This document shows, piece by piece, positions 17,900-26,828 of a stretch of DNA of 64,000 nucleotides (position 1 is the first letter of the stretch; every line of letters begins with the position of its first letter). The notes under the pieces are model-generated. The model was not told the origin of the DNA. It did no database searches and saw only the letters and a program-made list of their open reading frames with translations. A program made the translations under genes and the position numbers. The DNA comes from Myxococcales bacterium (lineage in GTDB: Bacteria > Myxococcota_A > UBA9160 > UBA4427): the NCBI GenBank assembly GCA_012960035.1, contig DUBZ01000112.1:73518-137517 (forward strand), in the 5' to 3' direction.

Positions 17900-18616
17900 C
17901 TACCGAGTGCGTTTCGCGAGATAGACCGCGTGTCGCAACCCGCCCTTTCCAGGGCGCGTCCGAGTCAGCGAAAAGCCAATCGCCTTGAGACGCTTTTCGA
18001 AAGCGGCGTCTGGCGTTTCAGACCACACCGCGAACAGTCCACCCATGGTCAGCGCGCGACGCGTGGCATCGATCGCCTTCGTTCCATAAAACGGGTCGCG
18101 CTTCGGGTGCGTCTTGGAGTGAGGTCCTTCGAAAAGGTCGAGCACGATCGCGTCGTAACGCGGCACGCCCTTCGCGTCTGCACGCTTGGCGATCGAATGC
18201 GACACGTCTTCGATCAGGACCTCAACGCGCGGGTCTTCGAGCGCGCGGTTGTTGACGGATGCCAACTCCCCACGACACCAACGCTCGACGATGGGCGTGA
18301 GTTCACTGACCTGAATCGATGCGGCGTCCGGCAACGCTTCGGCAGCTGCGCGTAAGGTGCACCCCATACCCAGCCCACCGATCAACATGTTGGGCGCGGC
18401 CGCACCTTCGAGTGCGTCGCATGCCAGCTTGGCCAACGCGACCTCGGAACGATTCGCCCGGCTGTTCATCAGGATTCGGCCACCAATGGTGATCAGAAAC
18501 TCGTCTTTCGCGCGCTCGCGAAGTTCAAGTATCCCATGAGGTGTGGTCTCGCTGTCGACGGTTTTCCAGGGAACGGCCATAGGCTCCACGTGTGCAAGTG
18601 ATCGGGCGGGGAGCAT
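17900..18616 (-). CDS. Spermidine-synthase-like methyltransferase-fold protein
   Basis: 238 aa. Contains NMLIGGLGMGCTLRAAAEALP (SAM-type motif I), VSELTPIVERW (acidic residue after beta-2) and YDAIVLDLFEGPH (motif IV-like), as in spermidine-synthase-like proteins. Asp/Glu residues for polyamine binding are not obvious, so it may be an uncharacterised methyltransferase or an aminopropyltransferase-like protein. The ATG at 18616 may be too early; the Met at 18580 is an alternative. Divergent from the first sulfatase gene. Confidence 0.75.
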   Translation of the reverse strand: MLPARSLAHVEPMAVPWKTVDSETTPHGILELRERAKDEFLITIGGRILMNSRANRSEVALAKLACDALEGAAAPNMLIGGLGMGCTLRAAAEALPDAASIQVSELTPIVERWCRGELASVNNRALEDPRVEVLIEDVSHSIAKRADAKGVPRYDAIVLDLFEGPHSKTHPKRDPFYGTKAIDATRRALTMGGLFAVWSETPDAAFEKRLKAIGFSLTRTRPGKGGLRHAVYLAKRTR

Positions 18617-18825
18617 GCCAGATTTCGCGCCGGACGGGCGCCACCGCGACGTCGTTCAACGTCTGAAAGGCTATATTCATGGGCGACTTCTCCAAACCGA
18701 AGTCGCGATGACGTGGCCGGGCTTTTGTGCCCGCGTGCATGACGCACTCTCACTCGCATCTCGAACACGAATGGAAACTCGATTTGACCAGCGCGGCCCA
18801 GCGAATCACCCCCTTGGCCGATCTC

Positions 18826-20304
18826 ATGCGAACCCTCGCATCGTTCGTTCATGACCGAGCCGTGAATGCGGCGCGGGTCGTCTTGGCTGGCTTGTTGTTC
18901 GCCGTAGCGGGTTGTGGCGCCCCGCCCCACGAACCGGTCAAGCGCGTCATTTTGATCAGCTGCGACACCTTACGCGCGGACCGGCTGGGAATGTATGGCT
19001 ACGAGCGAGCCGTCAGCCCCAACCTCGACGCGTTCGCGAAGGATGCCGTTGTCTTTGACCGTGCCTATGGGACCGCTCCCCACACGAACCCGGCGCTGAG
19101 TAGCCTGCTGACGAGCCGGCTTCCCGATGAACTGGGCGTTTCGGGCGGGAACCGCAAGCTCATGCCCGCCGCAGTTCGAACCCTGCCCGAAATGCTTCGA
19201 GACAGCGCAATTCCGAGCGCGGCGATCGTTTCGAATTGGGCACTTCGGCGACCGAGCGGAGGCGACACCGAAGTCGGGATCGCCCAGGGCTTCGCGCACT
19301 TCGACGATGAAATGGGCAAGAGCAGTCGGCTCCGCAAAGGCCACTTCGAGCGCACGGCTGACGCGACGACAGACGCCGCCATCGCCTGGCTCGAAGATCA
19401 GGGCGCCAAGCAAGACCGCTATTTTCTGTGGGTTCATTATCAGGATCCTCACGGCCCCTATACCCCGCCCGACGCTTTCAAAGGAACCTTCCAAAGCGAA
19501 CAACGCCAGGGCATCATGCCGCGACTCGGAACCAACCAAGAAGGCTTGGGCCAGATCCCCCACTACCAGATCATTGATGGCCAACGCTCGCCGAGCTTTT
19601 ACAAAGATCGCTACGACGAAGAGATCCGCTACTTCGACCACGAACTTGGGCGCTTGCTCGATTGGCTCGAAGCGCATCAAGTCTACGACGACAGCCTCGT
19701 GGTTTTTACCGCCGACCACGGCGAGTCTTTGGGCGAACACAACTACTGGTTCACCCACGAAGCAAATCTCTACGACGAAGAAGTTCGCGTGCCATTGGCC
19801 ATTCGTTATCCGGCAGATTTCCCACGCCCCAAGGCCGAAACGTTGGTGGGGCACCTCGACTTCGTCCCAAGCGTTCTCGATGCATTCGGTTTGCCCGAAG
19901 AACTCGGCCGCGGCGTGAGCCTCATTTCGGACGACGTCCCAACCGATCGCGTCATGCCCCATTCGCTGCATCCGTTGCAGGATCCGCGTCGATGGTTTGC
20001 GGTGACCGACGCGCGCTACCGCCTCGTGATTCCGCGCAGTGGCCCCGAGCTGTATGACCTTAAGAATGACCCGGGCGAACTGCGCAACCTCGCACCCGAC
20101 CAGCCCGATCGCGTCGAGGACATGATCGCGCGTTTCAAGTCGATGATGTCGCAGGTCCGCCCGCTTTCGGTGGGTGCGGGAGTCGATCTAGAAATGGACG
20201 ACGACTCGCGCCGTGCTCTCGAAGCGCTTGGGTACCTACAACCCGACGAAGACGAAAAATCGAAAGACCGGCCAGAATCCGCCCCCGCGCGAGAAGGCAA
20301 GTAG
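18826..20304 (+). CDS. Sulfatase-superfamily lipoprotein with Thr nucleophile (1 of 4)
   Basis: 492 aa from the ATG at 18826, which gives a clean lipoprotein signal (lipobox FAVAGC); a GTG at 18727 is an alternative. Alkaline-phosphatase-superfamily motifs: ISCDTLRADRLG (metal Asp), FTADHGESLGEHNY (metal Asp-His) and LWVHYQDPHGPY. The catalytic stretch reads HTNPALSSLLTS, so Thr87 stands where sulfatases have Cys/Ser in C/S-x-P-x-R. Formylglycine formation is therefore impossible here; phosphodiesterase or phosphotransferase chemistry is more likely (inference). It ends ALEALGYLQ plus a charged tail. Two bases separate it from the YfhO-like gene. Confidence 0.88.
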   Translation: MRTLASFVHDRAVNAARVVLAGLLFAVAGCGAPPHEPVKRVILISCDTLRADRLGMYGYERAVSPNLDAFAKDAVVFDRAYGTAPHTNPALSSLLTSRLPDELGVSGGNRKLMPAAVRTLPEMLRDSAIPSAAIVSNWALRRPSGGDTEVGIAQGFAHFDDEMGKSSRLRKGHFERTADATTDAAIAWLEDQGAKQDRYFLWVHYQDPHGPYTPPDAFKGTFQSEQRQGIMPRLGTNQEGLGQIPHYQIIDGQRSPSFYKDRYDEEIRYFDHELGRLLDWLEAHQVYDDSLVVFTADHGESLGEHNYWFTHEANLYDEEVRVPLAIRYPADFPRPKAETLVGHLDFVPSVLDAFGLPEELGRGVSLISDDVPTDRVMPHSLHPLQDPRRWFAVTDARYRLVIPRSGPELYDLKNDPGELRNLAPDQPDRVEDMIARFKSMMSQVRPLSVGAGVDLEMDDDSRRALEALGYLQPDEDEKSKDRPESAPAREGK

Positions 20305-20306
20305 CC

Positions 20307-22082
20307 GTGGAGCGCAAGCACGCGATCAACCTCGTGATGGCTTTTGCGGTGCTTGACTTGATTTTTCTGCGTTGGGTGTTCGCCCACTTTGACAACTGGG
20401 GCTTCTGGGACTGGGACTATCAGCAATCGCTGCTCGAAGTGTCGCGATCCGCGATTGTCGACTACGGACAGCTTCCACTGTGGAACGCCTACTTTGGCGG
20501 CGGCGTGAGCCTCGCCGGGAACACCCTGAACCATGTGTACGCACCAAGCTTTTTGCCGGTGTTGTTATTGGGGACGTTGGTCGGCATCAAGCTCTGCATC
20601 TTTATCTACCTCGCGATCGCGCAGGCGGGGAGTTTCTTGCTGGCGAGGTCACGCGGGCTGGGTCCGCTGGAAGCCATGCTCACGGCGATCGTGTTTTCAT
20701 TGGGCGCGGTGTATGCCCACAAACTCGCTCACGGCCAATTCGAGTGGATCGCCATCGCGTGGGTTCCGTTCGTGTTACTGGCAGTCGATCGAATTGGGCA
20801 TGCGCTTTCTGCACGCACGCTATGTGGGGGCAGCATCTTTTTCGCCCTCATCATCCTCGACGGAGGCCCGTATCAGTTCGCCCTGTTCGGCGTTTTTTTG
20901 GGGATCTACGTCCTGGTTCAGGCGATCGATGAGCGCAGCGCAAAACCGCTGGCTGGATTCGCGGCGATCGGCACGGGCGCCGTTCTGCTCGCGGCAATCA
21001 AACTGCTGCCTGTGTTCGAGCTTGTGAGTCGATACCCGCGCGAAACCACCGAAGACCCATTTTACGGCGCGCCCTTCCAGCCTGATGCGATCGATTTGCT
21101 CTACCAAATGTTTCTTTCTCGCGCGCAGGCACACGACCCCGCCATGTGGATGCCCTACGTGCTGAACGTGGGGAGCTATGTCGGCGTCGTTCCGCTGCTC
21201 TTGGCGTTACTTGCATGCGCGGTCGCCTTTCGAAAAAACGTCGCGTGGATCGCAAGCGGCGGCATTGCGCTGTGGCTGAGTCTTGGTCCCGCGGCGCCGG
21301 TCGATCTCTGGCATTTGCTGCACGGGCTTCCCGGATTTTCGATGTTGCGGGTGCCGAGTCGCTTCAACGTCTACGTGCTGCTCGCGATCGCGATGCTCGC
21401 CGGCGCGGGGCTTCAGATCTTGCGATCTAAGATCACGAACGAAAAACATGCTCAGCTTGCCTGCGTTGCGATCGTGGTCGCGGTTGCGGCGAACTTAGCG
21501 TTCGTCAATGGCGACATTTTCAAAGTGGCGTTTTCGGTTCCGCCGCTCGAAACCCAGGCTCGCGGTGATTTGACCCAGCACTACGCCTATTCGCCCTTCA
21601 TTGCCCGTTATCAAGAAACTGCGCTTTACCCCGTGCATCCGAATTGGCCGAGCGGAAGTTTCCCTGCCGTGCTCGAAAACCGGGGCGTTCGCTGGGCGTT
21701 CAAAACGGTTCCTTTTCCTTCGCACGCGCTTTCGCGTGAAGACGCTGGCTATCGGGGCGAGGCATTCTTTGACGCGGCCGGCGCCAAGGTCAACCGTTTC
21801 GACTTGACGCCCAACCGCGTTCGGGTCGAAACCGAAGGAAGCGGGGGGCTACTGCGCCTCAACATCAACTACGATCCGGGTTGGAAGTCGGTTGGCGACG
21901 TTTCCCTCTCGGTCGCAGAGTTTGATGGGACCCTGGCAGTCAGTATTCCCGAAGGTGCTCAGGAAGTTGTTCTGGCGTATCGCCCCACTTCATTTTACGC
22001 AGGCGCGGTAGTCTCGTTTGTGACGCTACTTGCGTTCGCTGTGGCTTGTCGCAGGAGCGTGGTGCGGGAGCAGGCATCATGA
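20307..22082 (+). CDS. Polytopic membrane protein, YfhO/GT-C-like
   Basis: 591 aa, GTG start two bases after the sulfatase stop. About twelve membrane helices, then a periplasmic beta domain (about residues 450-560). The first external loop has WDWDYQ and, further on, PLWNAYFGGGVSLAGN, resembling YfhO-type and GT-C glycosyltransferases that use lipid-linked sugars. An Asp pair in the first loop is the usual catalytic or metal position in GT-C enzymes. It overlaps the next gene by four bases (ATGA), so the row 18826-23833 is likely one operon. Specific donor and acceptor are unknown. Confidence 0.75.
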   Translation: MERKHAINLVMAFAVLDLIFLRWVFAHFDNWGFWDWDYQQSLLEVSRSAIVDYGQLPLWNAYFGGGVSLAGNTLNHVYAPSFLPVLLLGTLVGIKLCIFIYLAIAQAGSFLLARSRGLGPLEAMLTAIVFSLGAVYAHKLAHGQFEWIAIAWVPFVLLAVDRIGHALSARTLCGGSIFFALIILDGGPYQFALFGVFLGIYVLVQAIDERSAKPLAGFAAIGTGAVLLAAIKLLPVFELVSRYPRETTEDPFYGAPFQPDAIDLLYQMFLSRAQAHDPAMWMPYVLNVGSYVGVVPLLLALLACAVAFRKNVAWIASGGIALWLSLGPAAPVDLWHLLHGLPGFSMLRVPSRFNVYVLLAIAMLAGAGLQILRSKITNEKHAQLACVAIVVAVAANLAFVNGDIFKVAFSVPPLETQARGDLTQHYAYSPFIARYQETALYPVHPNWPSGSFPAVLENRGVRWAFKTVPFPSHALSREDAGYRGEAFFDAAGAKVNRFDLTPNRVRVETEGSGGLLRLNINYDPGWKSVGDVSLSVAEFDGTLAVSIPEGAQEVVLAYRPTSFYAGAVVSFVTLLAFAVACRRSVVREQAS

Positions 22083-23833
22083 ATTTGCGCGCGCTCACAG
22101 ATACGACGCGCGGAGTCGTTGCGATTTATAGTGCACTCGCGATCGCGTTGACATGGCCGCTTACGGCGCATCTCACCACGCACATTCCGGCAGGCTCCAA
22201 TGACATTTGGCAGAACCTTTGGAACTTCTGGTGGTGGCGTCACGCCATAACCGAACTCGGGTCGAATCCCTATTCGACCGACTTCCTGTTTCACCCAGTC
22301 GGAACCACGCTCGCACTCCACACCCATTCGACTTTCAATCAAATCGTGGCCTTCCCGGTGAACGTGCTCTTGGGGCCTGCAGCGGCGCTCAACTTCGCCA
22401 CGCTCCTGGGGTTCGTACTGTCCGGCGTGGCCGCGCATCTACTTGCCTACGAAGTCTGTGGAGACCGACGAGCGGCTTACATCGCCGGGCTCATCTTCGC
22501 GTTCTTCCCCCACCACTTCGAACAAAGCCTTGAGCACCTCAACCTTTCGACCCTACAATTTCTGCCGTGGGTCGCACTCTACGGGCTGCGCGTCGTGCGG
22601 GACGGAACCCGAAGAGACACGCTTTTATTTGGCGTGGTGTTTGCGTTGAATGCATTGAGCTGCTGGCACTACGGCCTCTTTACGCTGTTCATCTTGCCTT
22701 GGCTTTGGCTCGCGGAATGGTCATTTGATTCGCAGCCGATCGAAAGGATAAAACAGGCGGCAGCTAAAATTGCCCTCGCCGCCGTGATCGTGATCGTCGT
22801 CATGGCTCCCTTCGCAGCTTCGATGACGAGCGAACTGGCGGGGATGGATCGCTACGCCAAGGCTCCTGTCGACCGGGGCACCGACATCGCGTTCCTGTTC
22901 ATGCCGAGCGACCATCATCCGCTTTTGGGGCCGCTTACACGCAGTTCCTACCAACAGCACCGCGCGTATCCAGCTCTTGGGTCCCAGGCGTTTTTGGGTT
23001 TCGGTGCGCTGATCCTTGCCGGGCTGGCAGTCGTTCGAAGCAAGCGAGACCAGAACATCGTCGGCTGGTGTCTTGTGTTCGCTTGCGCTCTTTTGCTTTC
23101 GCTCGGCGCGAACCCAACACTTGGCGGCGCAACGATCGGCATCCCTGGACCACACGCCGTATTCGAATACCTGCCGCTGCTCAAAAGCCTTCGCGTTGCA
23201 AACCGTTTCGTTGTCATTGCGATGCTTGCACTCAGCGTTCTCGCGGCGCTGGGTTTCTCCAAGACACTCGCGACCCGGGGCCCGGTACGCGCGGTGCTTG
23301 CAGCGTTGGTGCTGATCGAATGCCTCTGGTTGCCCTACCCGCTGCAGCCCGTCGAGTTTTCGCCGCTGTTGGATGAGTTCGCAACCGACAGCGACGGAGC
23401 CGTTCTCGATATCCCTTTTTCTCAGGACAGCACGTCGGCGCTCAACTTGGCGTATCAAACACGACACGGGCGGCCGATCGCAGGGGGCTACATCTCAGTC
23501 GGCCCCTACGGCGATGCCGCCATCGCAGGCCAGCCCGCGCTCTTTGCGTTGTCGGGCATGGCCCCGGCACTTCCGGCGCGCATCGATGTCGAAGCGCTGC
23601 GCGCGCTCGGGTTTCGTCACGTTGTGCTTCACAAAGACCGAACTCGGCAAGCGGTGGTGAGCGCACTGCAGTCGCTCCCCCGAAATGCCAGCTTCTATGA
23701 GCGTCGGCGATTCGAACGGATGCCGTTCATGCCCGATAAAACCTTCCAACAGATTTCCCGAATGCTCGAAGCCCAGGTGGGGCCGGCGCTGGCAGAAGAT
23801 GAACGCGTCCAAATCTTTGAACTCGCACCTTGA
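22079..23833 (+). CDS. Polytopic membrane protein, GT-C-like
   Basis: 584 aa; the ATG at 22079 overlaps the previous stop as ATGA and has GGGAG upstream. About eleven helices. After the first helix comes SNDIWQNLWNFWWWRHA, then NPYSTDFLFHP, typical of GT-C-like membrane proteins annotated as glycosyltransferase family or YfhO-like. The C-terminal periplasmic part (residues 440-584) has FSQDSTSALNLAYQTRHGRP and lacks a recognised domain. It is paralogous in layout to the preceding gene and lies 71 bp before a second sulfatase-like gene. Confidence 0.75.
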   Translation: MNLRALTDTTRGVVAIYSALAIALTWPLTAHLTTHIPAGSNDIWQNLWNFWWWRHAITELGSNPYSTDFLFHPVGTTLALHTHSTFNQIVAFPVNVLLGPAAALNFATLLGFVLSGVAAHLLAYEVCGDRRAAYIAGLIFAFFPHHFEQSLEHLNLSTLQFLPWVALYGLRVVRDGTRRDTLLFGVVFALNALSCWHYGLFTLFILPWLWLAEWSFDSQPIERIKQAAAKIALAAVIVIVVMAPFAASMTSELAGMDRYAKAPVDRGTDIAFLFMPSDHHPLLGPLTRSSYQQHRAYPALGSQAFLGFGALILAGLAVVRSKRDQNIVGWCLVFACALLLSLGANPTLGGATIGIPGPHAVFEYLPLLKSLRVANRFVVIAMLALSVLAALGFSKTLATRGPVRAVLAALVLIECLWLPYPLQPVEFSPLLDEFATDSDGAVLDIPFSQDSTSALNLAYQTRHGRPIAGGYISVGPYGDAAIAGQPALFALSGMAPALPARIDVEALRALGFRHVVLHKDRTRQAVVSALQSLPRNASFYERRRFERMPFMPDKTFQQISRMLEAQVGPALAEDERVQIFELAP

Positions 23834-23904
23834 ACCGACGCAGCAAGCGGGGTGTCGTGACGCCGCCATTCGCCGCGCTCAAGACGCTGATGTAACTTCG
23901 ACCG

Positions 23905-25407
23905 ATGATTGAGCCTCACCGCAGGACCCGTGCACACTGCGGGCCCACCGAACCGGCCCTGCACCCGATTGCACGGCCCCACATCAGCCACACGCTCTTG
24001 CTTGCGCTGATGTGCTTCGCCCTGACCTCCTGCGGAGAGCCGAAAACCATGTTGGGCTCCTCGCGTTCCAGCGTGGTGCTCGTCACCATCGACACTTTGC
24101 GCGCGGACAAGACCGGCCCTTATCAAGTCGGTTCGAAGGCCACGCCAAACATCGCACGACTGGCCGTCGAAGGAACGTTGTTCGAGGCTGCGATGAGCCC
24201 GATGCAGATGACGCGCCCTTCTCATTATTCGCTCTTCACTTCCCTCTACCCACGCGATCACGGGGTCGTGAATAATAGAATTTCGCTCGAACCCGAATTC
24301 AAAACCCTTGCCGAGCACTTCTCCGCCAACGGCTACGCAACCGCCGGCTTCGTCGGAGTCACCTTGCTCGGACCCAACTCGGGTGCGGAACGCGGCTTCG
24401 ATCATTTCGACTTCCCTCGCAAATCACGCACGCGCCCGGCGGAAGAAATCGTGACGGCAGCGACGCAGTGGCTCAACAACCGCGATACGAGTCGGCCCTA
24501 CTTTCTTTGGGTGCATCTGTTTGACCCCCACACTCCATATGGTCCGCCTGCAGACTTTGTCCCCAAGGCCAAGGACCCAGCGACCGCGGGCATCGACGAA
24601 CTCAGCGTCGAGACGATTATCGCGATGGCGAAGCGTAATCGCGGCGACCTGCCACGCGCGGTTGTCGATCGCGCGGTAGAACTTTACGAAGGCGACATCG
24701 AATACGCTGACCACTGGCTCGGTCGCTTGCTCGAAACCATCGACACACCACGCGCAGACGATCCGAATCCGGTAAGAGCAAAACAAGAAACCGTCATCGC
24801 CTTAACCGCAGATCACGGGGAGTGTTTCGAAAAGGGTATCTACTTCGAACATTCCGACTGCTTGTATGAAGGCGCGGCGCGAATCCCACTCATCATTCGT
24901 TACCCGCGTCGAGTCGCACAGGGTTTGCGACGTAGCGATGTCGTCGAAATCCTGGACGTTGCCCCCACGTTGCTTTCGCTTGTCGGCTTGCCCGTTCCGG
25001 ACACCTATCGGGGCCGCGACCTGTTTGACAGCAATACCCCGGCGAAGAACGCGGCGTTCTTGCAGCACCCTTTGTATTCGAACGAGGGTGCGGCGAACCG
25101 AAAACAAAGGCGCCTGCGCTCCGTCATGGGGAAGCCGACCCGCGAGATCGTGACCGGCGAAGAGCTACTCGGCATTCGCACGAGCAAATGGAAGTACTTG
25201 CGGCGCGGTGAACACGAGGAACTCTACAACCTCACGACCGATCCGAACGAACGTCGCAACGTGGCTGCGCAGCATGCAAACGTGGCCCAGGAACTGCGCG
25301 AGCAACTCGACGCTTGGGCAACCGACCATCCGATCCACAATACCGGCGTCGAAATGATCAACGACGAACTCCGCGCAACCCTCGAGGCCCTGGGTTACCT
25401 CCACTAA
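23905..25407 (+). CDS. Sulfatase-superfamily lipoprotein with Thr nucleophile (2 of 4)
   Basis: 500 aa. Signal with lipobox ALTSC. Metal-site motifs VTIDTLRADKTG, LTADHGECFEKG and FLWVHLFDPHTPY are intact. The nucleophile stretch is QMTRPSHYSLFTSLYP: Thr103-x-Pro-Ser-His instead of C/S-x-P-x-R. The protein stops right after LEALGYLH. It is convergent with the third sulfatase gene at 25435 with a 27-bp gap. Family knowledge predicts periplasmic or outer-membrane hydrolysis or transfer of a sulfate or phosphate ester; the Thr favours phospho-chemistry. Confidence 0.9.
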   Translation: MIEPHRRTRAHCGPTEPALHPIARPHISHTLLLALMCFALTSCGEPKTMLGSSRSSVVLVTIDTLRADKTGPYQVGSKATPNIARLAVEGTLFEAAMSPMQMTRPSHYSLFTSLYPRDHGVVNNRISLEPEFKTLAEHFSANGYATAGFVGVTLLGPNSGAERGFDHFDFPRKSRTRPAEEIVTAATQWLNNRDTSRPYFLWVHLFDPHTPYGPPADFVPKAKDPATAGIDELSVETIIAMAKRNRGDLPRAVVDRAVELYEGDIEYADHWLGRLLETIDTPRADDPNPVRAKQETVIALTADHGECFEKGIYFEHSDCLYEGAARIPLIIRYPRRVAQGLRRSDVVEILDVAPTLLSLVGLPVPDTYRGRDLFDSNTPAKNAAFLQHPLYSNEGAANRKQRRLRSVMGKPTREIVTGEELLGIRTSKWKYLRRGEHEELYNLTTDPNERRNVAAQHANVAQELREQLDAWATDHPIHNTGVEMINDELRATLEALGYLH

Positions 25408-25434
25408 GACAGGGCTCAGTTCAAGCCAACGCCG

Positions 25435-26826
25435 CTACTGAACGTATCCGAGGGCTTCGAGTGCGGCGCGAGTTTCGTCGTCCACGGCCGTGTTCACCGC
25501 CTTGCCGGAGAGTTCTCTGGTGAAGACGCCGAATAACGCGCGAGCCGCTTCACCGTCGAAAGACGTGCTCGGCGGGCGCCGAACGACGCTCTCTTCGTTG
25601 CCGGTCGTCACCCCACCTGCATCGGCGTAGAAGTATTCGAGCTTGTCGATCAAGTGGTGCTCGCCGTCCAGGCGCAACTCACGAAACGGTTTTTCGAAGG
25701 TGCGCCGCATCCCGAACACGGTGCGTTCCGGGTCGAGAGGTTGAGTTACGTCACGGCCCAAGCCCTCGATCCCGTCGAGACCACTGAGCGCAAGGAGCGT
25801 AACCGGAACGTCGACCGACCCGACCGGAACGCTCGACCGACCGGGCGACACCGAGGGAGAGATCAAAAAGCATGGGACGTGAATCAATTCGTCGCCGAGT
25901 CGTTTGCCGTGACCGAGGCTGTTGTCTTCTCCAAAACTCTCGCCGTGGTCGGAAACGACAAGAATGTGCGTGTCGACTCGGTCTGCGTCGGCGGCAAGTC
26001 GGGTAAACAAACGGTCGAGCTGTTTGTCGAGGACACGCGCGTCGTCTTCGTAGCGTTCCCTCGTGAGCGACACGAAGTCACGCACGCCGACATCGCCCGC
26101 TTCGATGCGGCTGTAGACGTCATTCAAGCGAATCGTTTCTTTGTCCTTCGCAGCGTCACCATAGGGCTCGTGCAGATCGAAGTAGTGAAACCAAAAGAAC
26201 TGTCTCGGTCCGGCGAGTTCGTCGATCATCGACAGCGCCTTCGAGGTGATCGAATCACCAAGCGTATAGAAGGCGCCCTTTGGCACCACCTTGCCCGACC
26301 ATTCTTGCGTGACCACGATTTCGAATACGTCGTCGAACTTTTCGAATCCCTGCTCGAAGCCAAAGGTTCGATGAACAGGGAACGAGGAAACCACCGCCCC
26401 AGTTCGATAGTCGTTCTGAGAATAGATCTCCGCCAAGGTCGTGTACTTGCCGTCGAGAACGAGTCCGTTGCGGGACACCCCGTGTTGCCATGGGGAAAGC
26501 CCGGTCATCAAACTGGCGTGAGTCGGATCGGTTGTTGAACTTGCCGCGTAGTGGCGGTCAAGGGTGAGGCCGCGCCGGGCCCATGCCTGGGTAAGCGGCA
26601 TGGCGCTTTCACCGCTTGCGCGCCCTTCAAGGGTGTCCCGGCGCATGGTGTCGAGGGTGATCAGTACGACGCGCGTTCCGCGTTCCGCGTCATTCGATTT
26701 TTTGGAGAATTCACCCTCACTGCAGCCTGTCCCGGTGAGCATCACGAGCGCCAGCATGACACCGGCCATCTTGCGAAGGCTTGGGTCGGTCCATGGATCA
26801 GATCGAAACAGCGGTCGGCGAAACAT
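25435..26826 (-). CDS. Sulfatase-superfamily lipoprotein with Thr nucleophile (3 of 4)
   Basis: 463 aa. Lipobox LTGTGC after a short hydrophobic stretch. Metal motifs ITLDTMRRDTLEG and VVSDHGESFGEDN, plus FWFHYFDLHEPYG. The nucleophile region is SSTTDPTHASLMTG: Thr99-Asp-Pro-Thr-His. It ends ALEALGYVQ. It starts 2 bp after the stop of the GT-C-like gene upstream, so a membrane protein and a sulfatase-like protein are again translationally linked. Confidence 0.9.
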   Translation of the reverse strand: MFRRPLFRSDPWTDPSLRKMAGVMLALVMLTGTGCSEGEFSKKSNDAERGTRVVLITLDTMRRDTLEGRASGESAMPLTQAWARRGLTLDRHYAASSTTDPTHASLMTGLSPWQHGVSRNGLVLDGKYTTLAEIYSQNDYRTGAVVSSFPVHRTFGFEQGFEKFDDVFEIVVTQEWSGKVVPKGAFYTLGDSITSKALSMIDELAGPRQFFWFHYFDLHEPYGDAAKDKETIRLNDVYSRIEAGDVGVRDFVSLTRERYEDDARVLDKQLDRLFTRLAADADRVDTHILVVSDHGESFGEDNSLGHGKRLGDELIHVPCFLISPSVSPGRSSVPVGSVDVPVTLLALSGLDGIEGLGRDVTQPLDPERTVFGMRRTFEKPFRELRLDGEHHLIDKLEYFYADAGGVTTGNEESVVRRPPSTSFDGEAARALFGVFTRELSGKAVNTAVDDETRAALEALGYVQ

Positions 26827-26828
26827 AT

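Noticed and set aside
18970-19971. 333-codon minus-strand open frame
   Set aside because: Antisense shadow of the first sulfatase-like gene; no motif.
25654-26538. 294-codon plus-strand open frame
   Set aside because: Antisense shadow of the third sulfatase-like gene.
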